Assembly (NCBI RefSeq): GCF_006715725.1
Contig: NZ_VFNU01000001.1
Coordinates: 4,774,001 to 4,838,000, forward strand
Length of the DNA stretch: 64,000 nucleotides
From: Nocardioides sp. SLBN-35
GTDB lineage: Bacteria; Actinomycetota; Actinomycetes; Propionibacteriales; Nocardioidaceae
Reading direction: 5' to 3'
A program made the translations under genes and the position numbers. Under the pieces are notes generated by a model that had not been told where the DNA came from, made no database searches, and saw nothing but the letters and a program-made list of their open reading frames with translations. How positions within the stretch are numbered: position 1 is the first letter of the stretch; the number at the start of each line of letters is the position of its first letter. Below are positions 34,500 through 43,174 of the stretch, piece after piece.

Positions 34500-35249
34500 A
34501 TGACCTCCCGCCTCGCCGTCGTCACCGGCGCGTCCAGCGGCATCGGCGCCGCGACCGCCCGCCACCTCGCCCGCGAGGGCTTCGAGGTCGTCTGCGCGGC
34601 CCGCCGGGCCGACCGGATCGAGGCGCTGGCCGCCGAGATCGGCGGCCGGGCCGTGGTCTGCGACGTGACCTCCCCGGAGTCGGTGGCCGGGCTGGCCGCA
34701 GCGGTCGGCCCACGGCTCGACGTACTGGTCAACAACGCCGGTGGCGCGTTCGGACTCGCGCCCGTGGCTGAGGCGGAGGCCGACGAGTGGCGCCGGATGT
34801 ACGACGTCAACGTGCTCGGCCTGATGCAGGTGACCAAGGCGCTGCTGCCGGCGCTGGTGGCCAGCGGCGCGGGCGTGATCGTCAACGTGGGCTCGACCGC
34901 GGGCCGGATCGCCTACGAGGGCGGGGCCGGCTACACCGCTGCCAAGCACGGCACCAAGGTCGTCACCGAGACGCTGCGCCTCGAGCTGTTCGACCAGCCG
35001 GTCCGGGTCTGCGAGGTGGCGCCGGGGCTGGTCCGCACGGACGAGTTCGCGCTCACCCGGTTCGGCGGCGACCAGGCCCGCGCCGACGCGGTCTACGCCG
35101 GTGTCGCGGAGCCGCTGGTGGCCGACGACGTGGCGGACGCGATCACCTGGGTCGCCACCCGGCCCGCACACGTCAACATCGACGAACTGGTCATCAAGCC
35201 ACGCGCCCAGGCCGCGGCCCACAAGGTGCACCGGGTCAGCGGCGACTGA
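34500..35249 (+). CDS. Short-chain dehydrogenase/reductase (YdfG-like)
   Basis: A 249-residue classical SDR, NADP-linked, of the 3-hydroxy acid dehydrogenase/serine dehydrogenase (YdfG) type. The cofactor motif TGASSGIG is at residues about 9-16, NNAGG follows, and the catalytic Ser (NVGSTAGR) and YxxxK (YTAAK) are intact. The ATG at 34500 is used; another ATG three codons upstream (34491) is possible. The 3' end overlaps the convergent nucleotidyltransferase gene by 14 bp. Substrate unknown. Confidence 0.85.
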   Translation: MTSRLAVVTGASSGIGAATARHLAREGFEVVCAARRADRIEALAAEIGGRAVVCDVTSPESVAGLAAAVGPRLDVLVNNAGGAFGLAPVAEAEADEWRRMYDVNVLGLMQVTKALLPALVASGAGVIVNVGSTAGRIAYEGGAGYTAAKHGTKVVTETLRLELFDQPVRVCEVAPGLVRTDEFALTRFGGDQARADAVYAGVAEPLVADDVADAITWVATRPAHVNIDELVIKPRAQAAAHKVHRVSGD

Positions 35250-36339
35250 CCAGCCTCCGGGTGCGCAGCGCCACCGCGCGCGGCACCCCGCCCCACGCGG
35301 TGGCGGAGCGGATGGGCAGGGCTGCGTGCGGGGGCAGCACGAGGGTGATCGCGAGCTGCTGGACGTCGCGCGGTCGTCGTACCGAGGCCATGCCGTTGCG
35401 CACCTCGCGCGCGGCGTGGGCCCCGCCGAAGATCGCGACCGGCTGCTCGTGGTGGGCGCGGGCCCGGGCCAGCGCGGCGTCGGGGATCCGGTCCAGCGCG
35501 GCCCGTACGCCGGCCGGCACGGTGGCGGGCAGGCCGACCGTCGCGCGGGCCGCGGCCAGCGACGTGAGCGCCGGGACGGGCAGGTCCTGCGCGAAGACCG
35601 CCGGGTCGCGGGCCAGCCGCCGCAGGTCGACCAGGGTGCGGAGCCAGATCCAGCCCTCGCGGTGCCCGGCGAGGTGCCGGAACGCGTCGGCGGGCGCCAG
35701 GGTCGGCACCTCGGTCCCGCCGACCTCGACCGTCGTCCGGCGGGCGAGCAGGTCGTCGGTCTCCGGCTGGGCGCCGGGCATGGCGTCGAGGCGCCAGTGC
35801 AGGTCGACGTCGGCGCCCGCGCCGAGGTAGGTCAGCGTGTGGCCCCAGCGCTGCACGTGCCGCCAGGCCCACATCCCGGGCTCGATCCGGCCTCGCTCGT
35901 GCAGCGCCCAGCCGGAGGCGGTCAGCAGTCGGTGGGCGTCGGCGGCCGCCTCCGGCCGCACCAGCAGGTCGACGTCGCCCGCACCCCGGGCGTCGGGGCG
36001 CCCGGTCGTCAGCACGGACAGCGGGATGCCCTTGAACACCAGCGCGTCGATGCCGGCCTCGTCGAGGAGCCGCCAGGCGCGGACGGTCTCGAAGGTGTGC
36101 ACCAGGTGGCGCTGGCGCGAGCCCGCGACCATCGCGTCGAGGACGCGGAGCACCTCGGCCGGCAGGCCGAGCTCGCCGGCGCGCGATGACAGCAGCTCGG
36201 GAACGCGGTGCCGTCGTACCGTCTCGAGGAGGTCGCGCAGCGGCACCTCGCCGAGCGGGACTGGCCGCACCGGGCGGCCTTCCTCCGCATCGAGCGCACT
36301 GCTCGCCATTCGGCAGAGCAGGTCGAGAGCGGTGTTCAC
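35236..36339 (-). CDS. Nucleotidyltransferase-family protein of the RiPP locus
   Basis: A 367-residue protein of the uncharacterised nucleotidyltransferase family PF14907. The fold's signature is visible in VFKGIPLSVLTTGRPDARGAGDVDLLVRPEA, with the metal-binding Asp-x-Asp, and later VDLHWRLD and RTLVDLRRLARDP. Members often sit in lasso peptide clusters with an HPr-kinase-like gene and may tailor the peptide or its phosphate. The GTG at 36339 is used; an upstream open stretch to 36471 looks non-coding. The gene is divergent from the precursor peptide and shares its promoter region, so it is probably part of the locus. Activity is inferred only. Confidence 0.72.
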   Translation of the reverse strand: MNTALDLLCRMASSALDAEEGRPVRPVPLGEVPLRDLLETVRRHRVPELLSSRAGELGLPAEVLRVLDAMVAGSRQRHLVHTFETVRAWRLLDEAGIDALVFKGIPLSVLTTGRPDARGAGDVDLLVRPEAAADAHRLLTASGWALHERGRIEPGMWAWRHVQRWGHTLTYLGAGADVDLHWRLDAMPGAQPETDDLLARRTTVEVGGTEVPTLAPADAFRHLAGHREGWIWLRTLVDLRRLARDPAVFAQDLPVPALTSLAAARATVGLPATVPAGVRAALDRIPDAALARARAHHEQPVAIFGGAHAAREVRNGMASVRRPRDVQQLAITLVLPPHAALPIRSATAWGGVPRAVALRTRRLVSRR

Positions 36340-36505
36340 GCCGTGAGCGTGGCACGCGCTCCGCGGCGGCGTCGGGGGAACGGTGCGGCCGGGAAGGTTA
36401 AAAAACGGAGGAACCGCCCACGTGGGCGTGTCCTGCGGGAGCACAGTTGCGTTGCACCGCTGACGGAGCACTCCCTCCCTCCGTCCTGCACCCCGAGGAG
36501 CTCAC
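36340..36505. promoter_or_regulatory. Divergent promoter region of the RiPP locus
   Basis: The 166 bp between the nucleotidyltransferase and the precursor hold an A-rich patch (GGTTAAAAAACGG at 36397-36409) and a perfect 14-bp palindrome CGCCCACGTGGGCG (36415-36428) that could be an operator. The ribosome binding site of the precursor, GAGGAG, is at 36495-36500. I found no convincing -35/-10 pair. Confidence 0.4.
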
Positions 36506-36607
36506 ATGAAGCTGGCCTACGTTGCACCCGTCCTGGAGACCCTGAGCGTCACGGCGACCCAGGGCATCGACATCGACATCGACATCACCCTCGGGCTCGG
36601 CAGCTGA
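36506..36607 (+). CDS. Lasso-peptide-like RiPP precursor (33 residues)
   Basis: A 33-codon gene with a strong GAGGAG site 5 nt before its ATG. The leader of 19 residues starts MKLAYVAPVLETL and carries Y5-x-x-P8-x-L10, the motif by which lasso leaders bind the PqqD-like B1 protein, and Thr18 at position -2 of the predicted cleavage (T-Q/G), the hallmark of lasso leaders. The core is GIDIDIDITLGLGS: Gly1 could supply the ring amine, Asp7 the ring carboxylate (a seven-residue ring), and the C-terminal residue is Ser. Asp or Glu at core positions 8 or 9, the usual acceptors, is absent. The next gene starts inside its stop codon. Lasso topology is inferred, since no cyclase is present. Confidence 0.82.
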   Translation: MKLAYVAPVLETLSVTATQGIDIDIDITLGLGS

Positions 36608-37038
36608 CCTCTCCGAAGTTCGCTGCTGCCACGGCGGTCGCGTGGTGCCTGCTCGGCGCCACCCGGCTGCTGACGGTCGTCCTGCCGTTCGGTGCGGTAC
36701 GTCGCCTGCTCGGCGAGCCCGCCGCACCGGGCGCAGCAGGGCCCCCGGCGCCTCCGGAAGCGTCGGCGCGAGACCTCGCGCGCGCCCGGGCGGTCGGGCG
36801 GGCGGTCCGGTACGCCGCCACGCGGACGCCCTGGACCTCCGACTGCTACCCGCAGGCCCTGACCGCGCGCATCCTGCTGCGCGGCGCACGGGTGCCGCAC
36901 ACCGTCGTCTTCGGACTGCTGCGCGGGGACGCCGGTGAGCTCCTCGCACACGCCTGGGTCACCGTCGGGACGGTCACCGTCACCGGCGGCTCGGTGCGCG
37001 AGTGGACCCCGGTCGGCAGCTTCGGCTGGCACCCCTGA
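36604..37038 (+). CDS. Lasso peptide B2-type leader peptidase (transglutaminase-like)
   Basis: A 144-residue protein of the B2 family (PF13471, transglutaminase-like cysteine protease) that removes the leader peptide. An N-terminal hydrophobic helix (AAATAVAWCLLGATRLLTVVLPF) ends in FGAVRRLLGEP, and the catalytic core has C81 in SDCYPQALTARILLRG and H116 in LLAHAWVTVG. The third triad residue, an Asp, is not evident near the C-terminus. No ATG, GTG or TTG lies in frame at a suitable place. The best start is CTG at 36604, which overlaps the precursor stop as CTGA; an unusual but coupled start. B1 and B2 are separate genes here, as in actinobacterial clusters. Confidence 0.78.
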   Translation: MTSPKFAAATAVAWCLLGATRLLTVVLPFGAVRRLLGEPAAPGAAGPPAPPEASARDLARARAVGRAVRYAATRTPWTSDCYPQALTARILLRGARVPHTVVFGLLRGDAGELLAHAWVTVGTVTVTGGSVREWTPVGSFGWHP

Positions 37039-37048
37039 GGCCTCGACC

Positions 37049-38011
37049 ATGTACGCCGGCTACGGACTCCTCATCGACAGCGACCTCCCGCTGCCCGACC
37101 TCGCGCGCGAGCCCGCCCTTTCCGCGTCCTCGCCCGATGTCGTCGTACGGCTGGGACCGGTCGCACCTCCCTCGGCCGGCGCCGTCCTGCTGCCTCGCGG
37201 GCTGTGGGTCGACGGCGGGCGGATCGGGATGGACGTACCCGAGGTCGGGCGCTACGCCTGCTCCGACGGCGCCCTGATCACCGTCGAGGCCGCTCCGGGC
37301 GCGTCCGAGGACGCGCTGCGGCTGTTCCTGCTCGGCTCGGCCCTTGGCTGCCTGCTCACGCAGCGCGGCCTGCTCGTCCTGCACGGCAACGCCTTCGTCG
37401 TCGACGGCGGCTGCGCGGTGGTCCTCGGTCACTCCGGCGCCGGCAAGTCCACGCTCGCCGCCGAGATGCACCGTCGCGGACACCTGGTCCTCAGCGACGA
37501 CGTCGTGCCCGTCGACGCCGCGGGCCGCGCGATCCCGGGCTGGCCGCGGATCAAGCTCTGGCAGGACGCCCTGGACCGGCTCGGCCTGCCGGCCACCGGC
37601 CTGGACCGGGTCGACGACCGGTTCCAGAAGTTCCACGTGCCGCTGGACCGCGCCGGGTCCCTGACGCCGGTGCCCATCCGGTGGATCTACGTCCTCGACC
37701 GGCACGACGGCCCGCTGCGCGTCGTACCCGTGACGGGGGCGGCGGCCTTCGCCGGACTGCACGAGCACAGCTACCGCAACGAGGTCCTCGTCGGCGAGCT
37801 GCGTCGTACCCACCTCGCGCGCAGCGCCGACCTGGTTCGCACCACCCGCCTCGCGCGGGTCGACCGGCCCCGCGGCATCGACTCGGTCGTCGACTCCGCC
37901 GACGCGATCCTCACCGACATCCACTCCACCACCCCCCAGGCGCCCTCGGGTCGGCGCGCGATCCGAGAGGAGCACCATGCGACGAGACCGACCCGAACGA
38001 TGGGTGCGTGA
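37049..38011 (+). CDS. HPr kinase/phosphorylase-like peptide kinase
   Basis: A 320-residue protein with the HPr-kinase-type P-loop: HGNAF (H112), VVLGHSGAGKSTLAAEM (Walker A at 127-134) and LSDDVVPV (D150-D151). Homologues in lasso clusters of the paeninodin type phosphorylate the hydroxyl of a C-terminal Ser of the precursor, and the precursor here does end in Ser. This makes C-terminal phosphorylation the leading hypothesis. The ATG at 37049 lies 10 bp after the B2 stop. The last 35 bp overlap the pqqD-like gene in another frame. Confidence 0.78.
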   Translation: MYAGYGLLIDSDLPLPDLAREPALSASSPDVVVRLGPVAPPSAGAVLLPRGLWVDGGRIGMDVPEVGRYACSDGALITVEAAPGASEDALRLFLLGSALGCLLTQRGLLVLHGNAFVVDGGCAVVLGHSGAGKSTLAAEMHRRGHLVLSDDVVPVDAAGRAIPGWPRIKLWQDALDRLGLPATGLDRVDDRFQKFHVPLDRAGSLTPVPIRWIYVLDRHDGPLRVVPVTGAAAFAGLHEHSYRNEVLVGELRRTHLARSADLVRTTRLARVDRPRGIDSVVDSADAILTDIHSTTPQAPSGRRAIREEHHATRPTRTMGA

Positions 38012-38255
38012 TCCCGCCCTCCACGCCGTGGAGATGGGCGAGGAGTTCGTGATGATGGGCGTCGACCAGGGCGAGTACTACGCGGTCAAGGGCGTCGCGG
38101 CCAGCCTGTGGCGCCACCTGGCCGAGCCGCGCGGGCTCGGTGAGCTGTGCGCGCTGGTCGCGGCGGAGTACGACGTCACCGCCGAGCTGTGCCACGACGA
38201 CGTCGTGGCGTTCCTCGAGCAGCTGCGCAGCAAGCGGATGGTGCGCGCGGCGTAG
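37977..38255 (+). CDS. PqqD-family RiPP recognition element protein (lasso B1 type)
   Basis: A 92-residue PqqD-like protein (RRE fold) that in lasso systems binds the YxxP leader and presents it to the peptidase and cyclase. Typical segments are VEMGEEFVMMGVDQGEYYAVKGVAASLWRHLAEPRGLGEL and DVVAFLEQLRSKRMVR. The ATG at 37977 has AGAGGAG upstream and lies inside the end of the kinase gene. It is the last gene of the rightward unit. Confidence 0.85.
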   Translation: MRRDRPERWVRDPALHAVEMGEEFVMMGVDQGEYYAVKGVAASLWRHLAEPRGLGELCALVAAEYDVTAELCHDDVVAFLEQLRSKRMVRAA

Positions 38256-38300
38256 CCGGGGGGCTCACTCTGGCCCCGCCGGTCACGCCGGTCACGCCGG

Positions 38301-38990
38301 TCAGGCGAGCGCGCGGTCCAGCGCGGCCGTGACGTGCAGCGTGGTGCAGGGGAACACGGGGATCTCGGAGTCCGCCTGGCGGATGAGCAGCTCGAGCTCG
38401 GAGCAGCCGAGGATCACGCCGCCGGCGCCGGCGTCCCAGGCCTCGCTGATCATGCCGACGACGGCGCGGCGGGAGTCGTCGACGACCTTCCCGTGCACCA
38501 GCTCGTCGTAGATGATGCGGTTCAGCTCGTCGTGGTGCCCCTCGTCCGGGACGATCACCGACAGGCCGTGCCGGGCGATCCGGTCGGTGAAGAAGGTGCG
38601 CGACATCGCGAACTTGGTGCCGAGGAGGGCGACGCTCTGGACGCCCTCGGCCTTGCAGGCCTCGGCGACGACGTCGCCGAGGTGCAGCAGCGGGATCGAG
38701 ACGGCGTCCTGGACCTGCTCGGCGACCCGGTGGAACGTGGTGGTGCACAGCATCAGGAAGTCGGCGCCGGCGCGCTCGACCGACTCCGCGGCGGCGCGCA
38801 GGATGGCCGCGACGCCGTCCCAGTCCTCGGCCTCCTGGAGCCGGGTGACCTCGGCGAAGTCGACGGAGGCCATCACGCTCTGCGCAGAGTGGAAGCCGCC
38901 GAGACGCTCCTCGACACCGCGGTTCAGCGCCTCGTAGTACGCCGCACTGCTCTCCCAGGACATGCCGCCGACGAGGCCGATGGTCTGCAT
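38301..38990 (-). CDS. Aspartate/glutamate racemase-family protein
   Basis: A 229-residue cofactor-independent amino acid racemase. The two catalytic Cys positions are filled: LMLCTTTFHRV near residue 82 and ILGCSELELL near 193. The N-terminus TIGLVGGMSWESSAAYY is typical of the YgeA/aspartate racemase group. The substrate may be Asp, Glu or another amino acid. It is convergent with the RiPP genes and divergent from typA, so I do not count it as part of either. Confidence 0.85.
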   Translation of the reverse strand: MQTIGLVGGMSWESSAAYYEALNRGVEERLGGFHSAQSVMASVDFAEVTRLQEAEDWDGVAAILRAAAESVERAGADFLMLCTTTFHRVAEQVQDAVSIPLLHLGDVVAEACKAEGVQSVALLGTKFAMSRTFFTDRIARHGLSVIVPDEGHHDELNRIIYDELVHGKVVDDSRRAVVGMISEAWDAGAGGVILGCSELELLIRQADSEIPVFPCTTLHVTAALDRALA

Positions 38991-39042
38991 GGGCCGAGTC
39001 TAGGGTGCGGCCGACGATGCGAGGAGGAAGGTCCGACGCAAG

Positions 39043-39056
39043 TAGGCTGAACCCTC

Positions 39057-39059
<3 letters not shown>
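39043..39059 (+). promoter_or_regulatory. Leaderless promoter of typA
   Basis: A -10 box TAGGCT (39043-39048) ends 8 nt before the GTG start at 39057. No Shine-Dalgarno sequence is present, so transcription probably begins at or next to the start codon. Confidence 0.55.
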
Positions 39060-40961
<1,902 letters not shown>

Positions 40962-40986
40962 CGGGTACGCCGCCGCGAACGTGACA

Positions 40987-41017
40987 GACCCCGCCTCGGG
41001 TTTCCCGGGGCGGGGTC
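40987..41017 (+). terminator. Terminator hairpin of typA
   Basis: GACCCCGCCTCGGG (40987-41000) pairs with CCCGGGGCGGGGTC (41004-41017) around TTT, a 14-bp stem with one G-U pair, followed by TGGCGTTTTC. It lies 26 bp after the typA stop. Confidence 0.75.
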
Positions 41018-41031
41018 TGGCGTTTTCGGGG

Positions 41032-41112
41032 CCCCAAACCGTTCGATCGAACGGTTTGGGGGACTTGTGGCCCGCAAACTCCCCCGAACCGTTCGATCGA
41101 ACGGTTTGGGGG
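41032..41112. repeat. Twin long palindromes between typA and the thiolase gene
   Basis: Copy 1 (41032-41061) is a perfect 30-bp palindrome from CCCCAAACC to GGTTTGGGG with centre GTTCGATCGAAC. Copy 2 (41081-41112) is the same sequence extended to 32 bp with one mismatched pair (CCCCCGAACC). The 19-bp spacer is itself flanked by inverted GGGGGA/TCCCCC-like sequence. The gap lies between convergent genes and already has a terminator, so the function is unclear: extra bidirectional terminators, a repeat family, or a protein site. Confidence 0.75.
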
Positions 41113-41123
41113 CCAGCGGCGGA

Positions 41124-42341
41124 TCAGCTGAGGCGCTCGAGCACCATCGCCATGCCCTGGCCGCCGGCGGCGCACATGGTCTCGAGACCGAACTGCGCGT
41201 CGCGCTCCTGCAGGCCGTGGATCAGTGTGGTGGCCATCCGGGCGCCGGTGGAGCCGAACGGGTGGCCGAGCGCGATCGCGCCGCCGTTGACGTTGACGCG
41301 GTCGAGGTCGAGGCCGAGCTGGTCGATGCAGGGCAGCACCTGGGCGGCGAAGGCCTCGTTCATCTCGACGAGGTCGATGTCGCCGACGGAAAGGCCGGCG
41401 CGGGCGATCGCCTGGCGGCTGGCCTCGACCGGGCCCAGGCCCATGATCTCGGGGCTCAGCGCGGAGACGCCGGTGGACACGACGCGGGCCAGCGGCGTGA
41501 TGCCGAGCTCGGCGGCGCGGGTGTCGCTCATGACGACCAGCGCGGCGGCGCCGTCGTTGAGCGGGCAGCAGTTGGCGGCGGTGACGGTGCCCTCGGGGTG
41601 GAAGACCGGCGCCATCGAGGCGACCTTCTCGAGGGTGACGCCGGCGCGCGGGCCGTCGTCGGTGTCGACGACGGTGCCGTCGGCGAGGGTGACCGGCGTG
41701 ATGTCGGTCTTCCAGAACCCGCGCTGGGCGGCGGCCTCGGCGAGGTTCTGGCTGCGCACGGCGTACTCGTCCTGCGCCTCGCGCGAGACGTTGCAGTAGC
41801 GGGCGACGTTCTCGGCGGTCTCTCCCATCGCGAGGTAGACGTCCGGGAGCTCGCCGAGCGAGCGCGGGTCGACCCACGGCTCGCGGGCCAGCGCCTTGGC
41901 GGCGGCGCGCTCGGCGGCGTCGGCGTACAGCGGGTTGCGGGTGTCCGGCATCCCGTCGGCCTTGCCGTACTGGAACCGGGAGACGGTCTCGACGCCGGCA
42001 GCGACGAAGACGTCGCCCTCTCCGGCCCGGATGGCGTGCAGCGCCATCCGGGTGGCCTGCAGCGACGACGCGCAGTAGCGGTGCACGGTGGTGCCGGGGA
42101 CGCCGTCGAGGCCCAGGCGCATCGCGACCATGCGGCCGATGTTGTAGCCCTGCTCGCCGGCGGGCTGCGCGCAGCCCATCATCAGGTCCTCGACGAGGGT
42201 GCGGTCCAGCTCGGGTACGGCGGACAGCGCCGCGTCGACCATCTGGGCGGCGAGGTCGTCGGGCCGCATCTCGCGCAGCGAGCCCTTGTAGGCACGGCCG
42301 ATCGGCGAACGGGCGGCGGAGACGATGACGGCTTCGGGCAC
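41124..42341 (-). CDS. Acetyl-CoA C-acyltransferase (thiolase)
   Basis: A 405-residue thiolase of the degradative FadA/acetyl-CoA acyltransferase type that cleaves 3-oxoacyl-CoA with CoA. The nucleophilic Cys is in VHRYCASSLQATRM, the His in GGAIALGHPFGSTGAR, and the second Cys in METMCAAGGQGMAMV; NEAFAAQ is also present. The GTG at 42341 has AGGAG 6 nt upstream. The open frame continues upstream but overlaps the SDR gene and is not coding there. The gene lies 14 bp after the SDR stop, so both are read as one unit for acyl-CoA metabolism. Confidence 0.9.
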   Translation of the reverse strand: MPEAVIVSAARSPIGRAYKGSLREMRPDDLAAQMVDAALSAVPELDRTLVEDLMMGCAQPAGEQGYNIGRMVAMRLGLDGVPGTTVHRYCASSLQATRMALHAIRAGEGDVFVAAGVETVSRFQYGKADGMPDTRNPLYADAAERAAAKALAREPWVDPRSLGELPDVYLAMGETAENVARYCNVSREAQDEYAVRSQNLAEAAAQRGFWKTDITPVTLADGTVVDTDDGPRAGVTLEKVASMAPVFHPEGTVTAANCCPLNDGAAALVVMSDTRAAELGITPLARVVSTGVSALSPEIMGLGPVEASRQAIARAGLSVGDIDLVEMNEAFAAQVLPCIDQLGLDLDRVNVNGGAIALGHPFGSTGARMATTLIHGLQERDAQFGLETMCAAGGQGMAMVLERLS

Positions 42342-42355
42342 GGAGAGCTCCTGAC

Positions 42356-43111
42356 TCAGGCGTTGGGGGTGTGCTGGAGGAAGGCGGGCCACTCGCCGCC
42401 ACCGTCGACGTTGAGGACGGCTCCGGTGATGTGGGTGGCCAGCGGCGAGGACAGGAACACGCAGGCCTGCCCGACCTCGAGCGGCGTGGCGAAGACGCCC
42501 CGCGGGATGGTGGCGGCGACCGCGGCGAACTGCTCCGCGTCGCCGTAGTGGTCGACCGAGCCGGGCGTCTCGACCAGCCCGCAGCTCACCGCGTTCACGC
42601 GGACCTCGGGCGCCCACTCGACGCCGAGGCTGGTGGTGAGGCTCTCGAGGGCGGCCTTCGCGGCGCCGTAGACGGCGGTGCCGGGGCTGGCGCGGCGCGC
42701 GGAGATCGAGGTGATGTTGACCATCGACCCGCCGGTCTCCTTCAGGTGCGGGCGCACGGCGAGGCCGACGTAGACCGCGGACATGAAGTTGAGGTCGTTG
42801 ATCTTGGCGTGGAAGCGCGGCGAGCCCGCGTCGAACTGCGCGAAGGGCGACCCCCCGGCGTTGTTGACCGCGACGTCGATGCGGCCGCGGCGGCGTACGA
42901 GGTCGGCGACCCACGCCTCGACCTGGTCGGCCTCGCGCACGTCCACGGGCGAGAAGTGCACGCCGTCGCGAAGGGAGTCCGGCGTGCTCCGCCCGCAGAT
43001 CTCCACCGCCGCACCGGCCTCGAGGAAGGCCTGCACGATGCCGTCGCCCACGCCCTTGCCCCCGCCGGTCACGAGGACCACCTGGCCGGTCATGTCGATG
43101 CTGTACGCCAC
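42356..43111 (-). CDS. Short-chain dehydrogenase (3-oxoacyl/3-hydroxyacyl-CoA type)
   Basis: A 251-residue classical SDR. It has the cofactor motif TGGGKGVGDG, NNAGGSPFAQFD, the catalytic Ser in NITSISARRAS, YGAAK and a C-terminal ITGAVLNVDGG. It probably oxidises or reduces a 3-hydroxyacyl-CoA upstream of the thiolase encoded 14 bp later. The GTG at 43111 has AAAGGG 6 nt upstream. The operator-like palindrome at 43155-43174 lies just upstream. Confidence 0.86.
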   Translation of the reverse strand: MAYSIDMTGQVVLVTGGGKGVGDGIVQAFLEAGAAVEICGRSTPDSLRDGVHFSPVDVREADQVEAWVADLVRRRGRIDVAVNNAGGSPFAQFDAGSPRFHAKINDLNFMSAVYVGLAVRPHLKETGGSMVNITSISARRASPGTAVYGAAKAALESLTTSLGVEWAPEVRVNAVSCGLVETPGSVDHYGDAEQFAAVAATIPRGVFATPLEVGQACVFLSSPLATHITGAVLNVDGGGEWPAFLQHTPNA

Positions 43112-43154
43112 GGAATCCCTTTCGTCGTCCTCCGACGGAGGATCATAAGGGATG

Positions 43155-43174
43155 AACCAAGCAAGTGCTAGGTT
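43155..43174 (-). promoter_or_regulatory. TetR-type operator upstream of the SDR-thiolase unit
   Basis: AACCAAGCAAGTGCTAGGTT is a near-perfect dyad (arms AACCAAGCA/TGCTAGGTT, one mismatched pair) 43 bp upstream of the SDR start. Sites of the form ACCAAGCnnnnGCTTGGT control acyl-CoA and fatty acid genes through TetR-family repressors in actinomycetes. No TetR gene lies nearby, so the regulator would act from elsewhere. Confidence 0.6.

Noticed and set aside
38278..38303. Triple tandem GCCGGTCAC at the end of the racemase gene
   Set aside because: Only three short units in GC-rich DNA beside a stop codon; probably replication slippage without function.
38301..38990. Aspartate/glutamate racemase as a tailoring enzyme of the RiPP locus
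   Set aside because: It is on the opposite strand and convergent, belongs to a free amino acid racemase family, and shares no promoter with the RiPP genes.
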